A DNA stretch of 64,000 nt from Talpa occidentalis (lineage: Eukaryota > Chordata > Mammalia > Eulipotyphla > Talpidae): NCBI RefSeq assembly GCF_014898055.3, contig NW_023601433.1, forward strand, positions 15,920,141 to 15,984,140, read 5' to 3'. Shown in pieces: positions 1 through 9,780 of the stretch (position 1 is its first letter; each line of letters starts with the position of its first letter). The notes under the pieces are model-generated. The model saw nothing but the letters and a program-made list of their open reading frames with translations. It was not told the DNA's origin and did no database searches. A program made the position numbers and the translations under genes.

Positions 1-233
1 GCTGTCTGCAGCCTCTGCAGTGCTGGTTCGATCCTGGCCAGCTGGCGAGAGTCCCACATGGTGCGGCAGACCTCTCTTGTCTCGCCCACTGCTGCCCTCA
101 GCAGTGTATTTCTTCAGTCAGCCTGTTCTGCTCAACACTCTGTCTCTGGTGAATCCTCTCACCCTCCCGTGCATCTGGCCTATACCCCGGTTCTTGTATA
201 AATAAATAATCTTTTAAAAAAATAAAATAAAAT
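1..233 (+). repeat. tRNA-derived SINE, variant A, cut by window edge
   Basis: The copy begins inside its tRNA-related head (B box-like GGTTCGATCC near 26-35) and ends in TAAATAAATAATC plus an A-rich tail. The left end is outside the window. It shares the internal block with CTCGCCCACTGCTGCCC-like and CTCTGGTGAATCCTCTCACC-like segments found in every copy here. The short open frame across it is not a gene. Confidence 0.9.
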
Positions 234-235
234 AA

Positions 236-2059
236 TCACACTTCTGAACTTCTGCCTAGAACGAAAATCTATGGAGAGAAGCAGAGTCTACATAGCGTGG
301 TATGCAAAGTGACCAAATTTTCATCCCCTGAGCACTTGCTAAGTCTTCCTTCCCTGCAGAGAATGACCTGTCTGCCTCTGCATTTCCTCTAGGACATGGC
401 TACCTAGCAAGTTCTCCAGGCACTTCTCAAATCCTGCAGGGAAATTGGACCTCACTAAAAAACAGGAAACAGAACTTGCATATCAGCCTGCATCCACCTG
501 GAGTTTCAGAGAGGGTGTGCAGAATGTTTCCGAAATTGTTGTTCCCTTGATTCGCAGAACAAGACTGAAATATCTACCCCCACTCCCAGTGCAAACATTT
601 TTCAAGTCACTGATCTGGTAACTAACTAAAAAAAATTGGTCTTAAACTCCTTGAGCAACAGTGTGCTCCTTACATTTGTATCTCCACATCCGCTGTGATT
701 TTCTTCAGGGTCAGGACCTTAATGAAGGTAGGTACCACCAAATGCTTTTGTTTTTCTATTGATATGAAAATCATCTGGCTGTCCAATTCACCCTACTCCC
801 TCATCACCTTAGGGCAGATCAAGAGTCCAGCTCATCAGCTAAGCAAGTCTCTATGAATCACGCCCACAAAAGGGATAGAACAGCCCCCGTGCAATCTGCA
901 AAAAAAGACAGATGCAAAGCAGGCTGCCAGGTTAGCCTCTCCAGCTACCAAAGAAATGTCAACTGATTATACCCCAGAAGGAAAAGGGAACAGATGGATT
1001 GACGTGACTAATGTCATTAGCCTATTTGCCTCTGGGAATTAGAAAAAGGGAGAAAACACAAGCGTGTTTACCCATATGCTTCATGAAGGTAAGGGTTGGG
1101 AATTTGTTGGTTTCTTTCTTGATAAAAGAAGTTCTCATTCTCTATTAGGTATTCTGCCATTCCTTTTGTAACCTGGATATAAATGCCAGAGTGAAGTATA
1201 TTAGAATTAAATTGATCACTGTGTGATCACAATCAGAGGGTCACAATTATAACACATTTATAGGGCACATTTGTAGAGCACTGTTGTCTAAATATAAAAA
1301 TACATAGTGACAAAGAACTTACAAGAAAAAGGAGAGCATTATCTAAAGGGCTGAAAACAGAAAAGAAAAAAAATGATAAATACATATATATATATATTTA
1401 TACACACACACACACACACACACACAAGAGGGGAGGTGAAACAGAAGAATGAAGAGGGAGGAGAGAAGAAAGATGAAGAGAGAGCGTAATGGGAGATAAA
1501 AAATATTTATGGTGTTAATTCTCCCTCTTTCAAGCTCATTATTGCCTTTCCCCTATATCTCCCCAAAGACTCCCGCTTAGCTTGTGTTCAACAGATGCAT
1601 GTTTATGCTCCCTCCGCTCAGCTGTCAGAAACTTCATCTGTTAAAATGTTAGTTTTGAAGACTGTAAAAAGGAAAGCTGATATAGTAAATCTGATTCAAC
1701 AACCACCATCACCACCACCACCACAACAAAAATAACACTTATTTTTGAGTGAGCTGTACTGAACCTCTATAATAGTAACATAATTGCCAAATTTAGCTTG
1801 AATAACCAACATTTTAATAAAGCAAAGGAAAAAAAGAATGTCATTCTTCATGGAGTTGATGAGAATATTTGAGATTACATTAATATATCAAAACAGCAGA
1901 AGAATGAAAAACAAATTCAAAATCCCATTGAGAAACAGGGCTACAAATATCCAAAGGAATATTTGTCAGGATTTAAAAAAAAATTCCAGTGCTATTTCTA
2001 CCAGAACAAAATTCTTGACACATGAGGTGAAATATTTGGGTCTTGCCTCACTAACGTGG
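236..2059. other. Intron sequence without a gene
   Basis: The sequence looks single-copy apart from the microsatellite at 1384-1426 and a short CAC/ACA triplet run near 1690. A block at about 640-735 faintly resembles an L2 3' end. No coding sequence is seen. Confidence 0.7.
1384..1426. repeat. (TA)n(CA)n compound microsatellite
   Basis: A (TA) run at 1384-1396 is followed by (CA)12 at 1403-1426. This is a simple repeat with no other content. Confidence 0.97.
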
Positions 2060-4080
2060 AATAATTAAATCTAGACTGAGCAGTGCTCCAGTCCTGCCTA
2101 GTCACTCATAAAGGCGAGATTCAAAAGAAAAAAAAAACTAGACCCAAGGAACTTAACAATGCCCCAGAAGAAAACCCAGAATATTCAGAGGAAGACAAAA
2201 ATATCATCAAGTTAAAATCCACAATAAATGACTACCAGGTATGTCAAGAACCATGAAAACACAAGAAATATATTAATGAATCAAAATGGGAGAGGCCTGT
2301 AACTTTAAAAATACTAGACTGCACAGACAAGGATATTTAAAAAGTCATTATAATGCTATTGTATATATTCTTAAAGCTAATGATAGAAATGAAAGATAGT
2401 TTTAAAAAACAACTTCTAGATATGTAAATATAGTATCTAAAATATAGAGATGGGAATTACTGCAGACTAGACAGTGCAAGAGAAAAGATTAGAGAATTTG
2501 AAGATATAGAAAAAGAAACTATATAAAAGAAAACACAAAAAGTAAAGAAAAAATAGAATACAACTGAGTTTTATGAACTGAATGAAGATGAAAATAAAAC
2601 CTATCAGAATGTGGGTGTTACTAAAGAAGTACCTCAAGTTATAACAGTGAATTCTATTTTTAGAAGAGAAGCTTTGAAATCACTGACCTTCACTTCTACT
2701 TATGAATAGAAAAAAGAAGATCAAGTTAAACTCAAAGTAACTAGAAGAAGAAAACAAATATCAGATCAGAAATCAATGAAATATAAAACAAAAAAGTAGA
2801 AAAATCAATGAAACCAAAAGCTAGTTTTCTACTAAAATCAATAAGCTTCTACAGACTAAGAAGAAAAAAAACAGAGAAAACAAAGATTATTACTACTGGG
2901 AATGAAAATGTCACTTCACTTCAGTGTCTAGATATGTTAAAAAGGAAAAGAAGGGAATGAACAACTTTATGCTGATACATTCTACAACTCAGATGAAATG
3001 AACAAATTCTTTAAAGACGCAAGAAACTACCTACCCTACCTCAGTCAAGAAACAATAGATCATGTGAATAACCATTTAACTATTAAGGATATTGAATTTT
3101 ATTTAAAAATTTTCCAAAAGTTCAATGTTGAATCTTACCAAACATATAAAGAAAGAATATCAATGCTGTACAAACTTTTTCAGAAAATTGAAAAATAAGA
3201 AAGAATTCCCATCTTATCCCATGAGGTCAAAATTCTGACAATTATGACATAAAAATCACAAGAAAAGAAAACTATAGATTAATATCTATTCTTGAATGTT
3301 TATGCAAAAAAATTATTCAGGGCCTCCCCTGGTGGCTCAGCAACTGGTTGAGCGCTGGGCTGCAAAGCTGCCCACAGCCTCTGCAGTGCCGTTCGATCCC
3401 TGGCTGCCGGCATGGGTCCCACATGGCATGACAGACCTCTCCTGCCATGCCTGCTGCTCCCCTCAGCACTGTATTTCATCACTCTGCTTGTTCTGTTCCC
3501 TGCTCTGGTTCTCTCACCCTCCCATGCTTCTGACTATACCCAGTACTTGTATAAATAAATAAATAAATCTTTAAAAAAAAAATTCAAACTTTTAACAAAT
3601 CAAATCCAACTACATATAAAAAAGATAATTCATCTTGACCAAATTAAGTTCAAGCCAAAATTGAAGGTAAGTTTAACTTGTTTTTTTTTTTTAAAAACTA
3701 ACTAATTTAATTCAACATATTAACAAAAGATAAAACATACTATTATCCCAATAGATGAAGTGAGAAGAGCTTGGACAAAATTCAAAATCAGTAAGATGAA
3801 CAATTCACTGAAAAAATTCAGCAACTAGAAATAAAATAGTTTCAACTTAATAAAGAGCATCTATGAAACACATAGCAAAACATCAAATTACTTGTCAAAA
3901 GATCCATTTACTTTCCCTGTAAATTCAGGAAGAAGCCAAGGATATTATAATCAAGACGGATAGATGTTGATTTAAAATTTTGTACACCCAAAACCTATGG
4001 AATGTTATAAACCAATGTTACTTCAATAAAAATTATATATACATGGATATTATACATTAATCTCAAAACTCAACAATAAG
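2060..4080 (+). repeat. Old L1 (LINE-1) fragment, forward, interrupted by a SINE
   Basis: The A-rich plus strand resembles decayed L1: an ORF1-region-like block (about 2160-2520) followed by ORF2 reverse-transcriptase-region remnants. In the frame at 2998-3195 the sequence reads MNKFFKDARNYLPYLSQETI, close to L1 ORF2 protein. ORF2-like sequence resumes after the SINE at about 3590-3900. Stops and frameshifts occur throughout, so it is dead. Boundaries are approximate. Confidence 0.75.
3320..3582 (+). repeat. tRNA-derived SINE, variant B, inserted in old L1
   Basis: The head GGGCCTCCCCTGGTGGCTCAG carries an A box-like motif. It is followed by GAGCGCTGGGCTGC (the variant B signature), GTTCGATCC (B box-like) and a (TAAA)n tail. 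It interrupts an older forward L1 fragment. An imperfect flanking repeat (A-run plus ATTCA) may be the TSD. Confidence 0.9.
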
Positions 4081-4129
4081 AAAATAGATAGTCCAGTAAG
4101 ATAATTTGCTAAGATCTGAACAGATACCA

Positions 4130-4455
4130 AGAAGATATATATCCAGGCCCATGGATAGAGGATTAGATCAAAAGATGTGGTACATCCACACTAAGGAATA
4201 CTATTCAGCCATAAGGAACGATGAAATGTGGCCATTTACAGCAAAATGAAAGCAGCTAGAGAATATTATGTGCAATGAAGCAAGAATGGCAGAGACAAGT
4301 ATTAGACATTTACATAGAAAATTAAACAAGGTAAAATACTTATATAAACTAGCAGACATCAATAAACACAGCATTTCTAAGGTTAAGAAGGAGAGGGGAA
4401 GAAAAAAGACTCTAAGGGAAATATGGGATGATGGTATGAGAAGAAAAAAAAAAAG
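4130..4455 (+). repeat. L1 ORF2 3' fragment, forward
   Basis: The segment GATGTGGTACATCCACACTA, followed by a GGAATACTATTCAGCC-type block and CAGCAAAATGAAAGCAGCTA, is a classic 3' end of L1 ORF2 in decayed form. It runs into an A-rich stretch before the simple repeat at 4463. Confidence 0.75.
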
Positions 4456-4462
4456 GAGATAT

Positions 4463-4487
4463 CTAGCTAGCTAGCCAGCTAGCTATT

Positions 4488-4531
<44 letters not shown>
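4463..4531. repeat. GCTA-rich palindromic block plus (AT)n microsatellite
   Basis: Positions 4463-4485 are built of CTAG/GCTA units that can fold on themselves. They are followed by uninterrupted (AT)n at 4491-4530. The array separates two L1 fragments. Confidence 0.95.
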
Positions 4532-4533
<2 letters not shown>

Positions 4534-4544
4534 CAGAAAAAAAA

Positions 4545-5240
4545 AAATCAAGTGAACAGATGTTTAATGTCATTTGCCATTAGGGACATGCAAATTATAA
4601 ACACTGCACATCTGTTAGAAATGTTAACATTAAAACGACTGACCGTGTCAAGTGTTGCCAGGGAGAAGGAACTGAAATACACTTTGCAGATGGGAATCTA
4701 AAATGGTACTACCACTCTAGAAAACATTTTGGGTATTTTGGAAAAGGTTAAATATACACCTACCATATGTTCCAGTCAATCCACCTGTAGGTATTTACCC
4801 ATGAAAAATGAAAGCATATGTCCATACAAAAAAGTGTACAAGAATGTTTCACAGCAGCCTTTTGGTTTAATAGTCAATCCTGGAAATAGCCCAAATGGCC
4901 ATCAGCGAGTGAATGGACAAGCGAAGGAATAAAGCAGAAGTGATTATTGATACGCGCTCAAAAAATGACGCAAAACAACAAAATCCAGACAATCCAGAAC
5001 ATACACAATAGTTTGATGTATATAACATTCCAGGACCATCAATCCATGCAGACTGGGCATGGGGATAGAGGTGTGGCAGGGAAGGATTACAAAGAAGCAG
5101 GAGGACTCTTTTAGGGATGACAGATACATTCATTCCCTTGATGGCAGCCCTCGATGACAGTGATGGTTTCAGGAGTAGATGCAAATCAGACTCACCAGAT
5201 ATTATACTTCAGACATGTGAAATTAATGTAGGTCAAATAT
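4545..5240 (+). repeat. Old L1 ORF2 C-terminal and 3' end fragment, forward
   Basis: The plus strand carries decayed ORF2 C-terminal sequence: CATTTGCCATTAGGGACATG, then ATGTTCCAGTCAATCCACC and AATAGCCCAAATGGCCATCA. From about 4940 it passes into what looks like an old L1 3' UTR. It differs in age from the copies at 33 and 39.7 kb. Confidence 0.65.
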
Positions 5241-8200
5241 CTCCCCCCAAAAAGTACAAACAAACAAAAAGACAAAGAGAAAGACTTGGTTTCCCCCCAC
5301 CAAAAAAAAAAATAAAAACAGATGTTAGACAAAACAAATAAAAAACACTCCACTCCACTCAACCAAAAAATTACTTCAGATCTCATGCAGTCTCTGTCTG
5401 CTATTTACCCTCTTCCCTCAAGGGGTCTCAGCTGACAAAAATGAGCCAGGGACCCTTCTGAAGAAACACCCATCCACTGCGTGGGAAGAAGTAACTGTCA
5501 TGAAAATCCACTGATTCATTAGGTCTCCCGCAAAAGAACTCTTCATACAGAAGGGTAACAAGGCCTAGAAACATTCCTTGAAAATTCATATGAAGCTGTC
5601 ATGTTGATGAGGCCAGATGACATTCATCTACATGCTTTTTCCTGCTCCTTTTAACTTTACAGCATGGTAGAAACAGTTAATGTGTTCATTCCTTCACCAA
5701 ACATCAATTTAATACCCACCCCACACAAAGACATGTACAATCTGCAGGTAGGAAGGAAAAAAGTTGTGGTCCCTTTTCTGGTGACATCTGTGTTAATTGT
5801 CTTTAGACAACATAAATTAAAGCAACCAGAAAATTAAAACAAAAGCATGAAGGGAGTAAATATAAATAACAAACACAAAAGAAAGTTGAAAATAAGGGGA
5901 ATGCATGAGGCGACGTCATTAACAGGAGTTGTCTGGGATGGCGGAAGTGTTGCTCATTCATTCAACAAAGATTCTTTTGGCCAGGATTTACTAAATCCGT
6001 GTCTACAGCTCTCTGTGTGAAAATACAAGGGCTTTTCAGCCTCCCAGGCACCGTTCTTTACCTGATGAGAGTCTGTGAGGAGGGAAGGCGGAGGTCAAAG
6101 TTCAGGTGGGGATGAGGGTTCATATTTGAGTAACAGTGTTTACTGGACTATAATTCACTTTTTGAAAGTGCCAAGAAAGATGGGACTATAGCTTCCATCC
6201 TAAAGGCACTCATAAAAGCAAAGAGAAAGAAGCACAGAAAAGCTTGACTGCACACATATGATAAATATTTTAATGGAAATGTACCAGAGGCAATGGGATC
6301 ATAAAACAAAGTATCTGTGGCAGCCAGCAAAGCTTCATGGAGGAGACACTGGCACCAACAATTATGGATGATGTTCCTAGGAAGGAACAGGCCAGGTGTG
6401 TTTCCAGCAAATATTTTGTAAGGAAGCCATGAGTTAAGATTTGTATGAAGGGGGCCTCCCTGGTGGCACAGATGGTTGAGCACAGTGCTGTGGGGCTGTC
6501 CACAGCCTCTGCAGCCTGGGTTTGATTTTTGGCTGGCCAGGGGAGATACCCACATGGCATGGTAGACTTTCCTGTCTTGCTCACTGTTCCCCTCAGCAGT
6601 TATTTCGGTCAATCTGCCTATTCTGTTCCCCACTCTGTCTCTCGTGAATCCTCTCACCCACCCCCCACCCGGCCCCGCACCTCTGGCCTGTTCGCCAGTT
6701 CTTGTATAAATAAAAATAAATCTTTAAAAAAATTTCTGTATGAAGGGAACATCATTTCCAGCACAAAGAACTGATGGCAAGACCAGAAGTGGGGAAACTG
6801 ACTGAGAAATGACTACACAAATACAAGAAAGAAATGGCACATAGGATGGAAAGAGGAGAGAGAGATTTAAGCATCAGGATATTGAGTCTATCAGAGTGAA
6901 TTATAGGTACAAGCTGAGGGATGGCACAAAGTCAAGATGACCTGAGTTTCTGTCTTAGATGGCTGGAGAGGGAGGGCACACGGTTCTAGTCATTATTTCA
7001 TTCATTTCAGTGAATGCATTCATTATTGGAAGTGGTGGATTCGAAATATTTAAGACACAATTCTCTGCTGCAGATATAATCAAGGTTCACTGCCATGGTC
7101 TACGGCGTCAGATGCTTCAGAGGAAACCCTAGTCTAATTCAGCATGAATACCGCCCCTTCAATTTGGGGGTTTCAGTCAATTTCAGCATGAAGGGTCTCA
7201 GCACAATGATGGTGACAGAGTTACCCTGAATGGATGCCATGTCCCAGTTGGATCCCTAAGAAATCATGGTGTAAAAACCCAGAATGGAACCACAGATGAC
7301 ATTTGCCAACTACTAAGCTCAGTTGCCCACAAGATCTTACTGGGTCCAGGTGCAGACAAAGGGTTAGTGCGAGGGAAAGGGCATCGCCCGGGAATGGGCA
7401 CAGTAACAGGCCATTGGGAAGAATTAGGAATAAGAGTCTTAACACTGCCCTGGCTAGAGCTGGTGTGCAGGTGAAAACACCCCAAGGCAGCCACCAGCTC
7501 AGTGCATTAATGAAGTAGGGAGCCAGGGGGTAGCATATTGGGATCGTGAGGCAGGCAGACAGAGCAGGAGAGTATGGAAGGGGACAGAGAGGAGACCAGA
7601 GAGGACACAAAGGATGAAAGGGATTTAAATGGGAAATGTAGTGCTTGCATTTCAGTGGCCACTCTGGCTAGCACATGAGGAAAGGGAACAAGAACAGAGA
7701 CAGGGAGGAGGGTCCAGATAGATGGAAAGCCTGGGGAAGGATGAGTTAGCATGAGCAAACACTGCAAAGCAATTCATCCCAATGCAGCAGATGACGCTCT
7801 GCAGGACTCTCTGAAGAGCGAAGAAGAGTATGGGAAGCCAGGAGTGGATGATTCCAGAGCTCCAGTTCGGATATTGTATTTTTGCGGTGCTCAAGCCTCC
7901 AAGGTCATTCAGGAGGCAATCTGGTCCTGCTAATCCCAGGCAGTGTTATCAGAGTGTGGATGACTCCAGCAAGTCGAGGAGGAAACACAAGGAGGTTAGG
8001 GAGGAGGCTCCAAGGCACAGAGCAGATGCCGAACTGGAGCAAAGGCAGAGGAGATGGGGCACGGGGCAGGAGGGCACAGTGGAGCTAAGGTTCAGTGGAA
8101 GCTCTGAGTCCCACAGGCGGTGCCCCAGGCACTGGCTGGGAAATCAAAGGAAGGGACACGAGGGCATCACACGTGGGTGGTGGACCCTGGGGAATCCCAA

Positions 8201-8452
8201 GTAAACTCTAGGGTGGCTTGGGGGTAGAGAAAGGGGAAGCTTTGTAAGAAGTCAGGAAGCCAAGACCTGTTGGTCAAGGTGAACAGGTCACGAGGCAAGA
8301 ACAAGGAAAGGGCTAGAAAGAGCCTGGTTTGGGCAAGGGAGTGGCACACTCTTCCCAAGAGCAGCTAAGGGAGAAGGTGAGGGGCTGGGTGAAGACGTCT
8401 ATAGGGAAGAGACAGTGGCATTATAAAGACAACCAAGGGGTATCTTTCTTTT
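5241..8452. other. Intron sequence without a gene, apart from one SINE
   Basis: AT-rich sequence to about 6440 is followed, after the SINE, by an unusually purine-rich (GA/GG) plus strand at about 6840-8400. Overlapping open frames at 7221-8204 have low-complexity, unrecognisable translations. They are probably due to the composition. Confidence 0.65.
6453..6736 (+). repeat. tRNA-derived SINE, variant A, with TSD
   Basis: This is a full-length copy with an A-rich tail. It is flanked by the direct repeat TGTATGAAGGG at 6442-6452 and 6737-6747. The head carries GAGCACAGTGCTG, the variant A signature. Confidence 0.93.
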
Positions 8453-8462
8453 AAACCTTATT

Positions 8463-8736
8463 TTTTAAAAGATTTATTTATTTATTATTTATTTATACAT
8501 ACAAGAACCGGGGTACAGGCCAGATGTGCAGGAGGGTGAGAGGATTCACGAGAGACAGAGCAGGGAACAGAACAGGCAGACTGACACAATACACTGCAGA
8601 GGGGAGCAGCGGGTGAGACAGGAGAGGTCTGCTGCGCCATGTGGGTATCTCCCAGGCCGGGCTCGAACCCGCACTGCAGAGGCTGCCGACAGCTTCACAG
8701 TGCTGCACTCAACTGCCTGCGCCACCAGGGAGGCCC
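8463..8736 (-). repeat. tRNA-derived SINE, variant A, reverse, with TSD
   Basis: The reverse-oriented copy has a T-rich tail complement at the left and the GGGAGGCCC head complement at the right. It is flanked by AAACCTTATT at 8453-8462 and 8738-8747. Confidence 0.93.
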
Positions 8737-9061
8737 AAAACCTTATTATTTTTTAAGATGTGGAGCATGAAGCTATCTCCTGAGAAGGTGGAGGATGAAG
8801 ACAATGGTTTCAGTTCTCAGTGGCAAAGGTGAGGGATAAAGAGGGAGCGAGTGGATGTAGATACCAATGTGATTAAAACCTGATCCCTGATACTGGTGAC
8901 TGAGTTCTGGTGTAATACTGCCCACCCACAATGGCACTGGGATGCGGTATTTTGGCTCAGGAGTGGGGAAGGAGGAGGAGGGGCTGGGCGAAATCTGGCC
9001 TTGGGGGTCTGAAGGGAGGTTGATGGGAAGATATTTGAGGAAAGTATAAAAAAGAGCTATT

Positions 9062-9097
9062 TGGGGGTATAGCTCAGGGTAGAGCATTTGACTGCAG
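9062..9097 (+). repeat. Retroposed 5' half of tRNA-Cys(GCA), tailless
   Basis: Positions 9063-9097 match the first half of mammalian cytoplasmic tRNA-Cys(GCA): acceptor strand GGGGGTA, D arm TAGCTCAGGGTAGAGCA (one base short in the D loop) and anticodon arm TTTGACTGCAG. The match stops within the anticodon loop just after the GCA anticodon. The insertion is flanked by a perfect 12-bp direct repeat AAAAGAGCTATT at 9050-9061 and 9098-9109. There is no 3' tRNA half and no poly(A). It is not a functional tRNA gene. The simplest reading is L1-driven insertion of a cleaved or truncated tRNA. The base A at 9098 could belong to either the tRNA or the TSD. Confidence 0.85.
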
Positions 9098-9619
9098 AAA
9101 AGAGCTATTCAACCAGGCTGCCAAGGGCCTGGACCACTTCAGGGGAGACCTAGCGTAGGGGTGGGGGACAGGTGGTTGCTGACACAGGAAAGAGTGGGCT
9201 CCAGGAAAGGAGATGCCAGCTGCCATTTCCATCCGTGGTGGTGGGTGGATGGTGGGGAGGAAGCGCTCCCTGATTGATCTGGGTGCTGGGGGCATGAGCT
9301 GTGCAAGTGAGCATGGACTGGAGTGTGCTCTTTCCTGCAGGTATGCTACATGTCACAACAAAGAAGAAAACTCAGGAGAGCTGCCAGAGAAGGCAAAGGA
9401 CCACAGCAATGAAGTGCAAGTGTTCTGTGATGCAAGTTCTACATCCCAAGGCACCTGCTATGGTGGTTCCTAGGGGGGACTATGCTAATGGGGGAGACCT
9501 GGGACCCCTGACTCAGAAGGAAACCATTGCACAAGCCAGCAGCAACATGAATGGAGATAGTGAGACTGTACCCATCATTCCTCTCAAACCTAGGAATTCA
9601 GTCATAGAAGATATGTCGA

Positions 9620-9780
9620 ACTTCTTAATGTGTGACTCTAGGCAATTTTTGCAACCTTTTCAAGCCTCAGTTTCCCCGATTATAGATTTCAGAACTGTCC
9701 GCTGTTCTATTGCCTCTCATTGTGAGGACTGGCAGAGATGATATATGCAAACTGCTGAATACAGAGTCTAAAATACAATC
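9620..9780 (+). repeat. MIR-type ancient SINE
   Basis: The order matches the MIR core and 3' part: GTGTGACTCTAGGCAATTTT, TCAAGCCTCAGTTTCCCC, then TTGTGAGGACTGGCAGAGAT and an ATGCAAACTGCTGAATACAG tail. It is diverged, as expected for this old family. Confidence 0.75.

Noticed and set aside
6453..6736. tRNA gene candidates in SINE heads (A and B box-like motifs)
   Set aside because: They are part of about 260-bp interspersed repeats with A tails and TSDs and cannot fold as complete tRNAs. The same applies to all fourteen copies.
7221..8204. Overlapping frames on both strands in the purine-rich stretch
   Set aside because: No domain or homology was recognised, frames occur on both strands, and the composition is biased. 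They are not supported as genes.
9063..9097. Functional tRNA-Cys gene
   Set aside because: Only the 5' half is present. The T arm, the 3' acceptor strand and the B box are absent.
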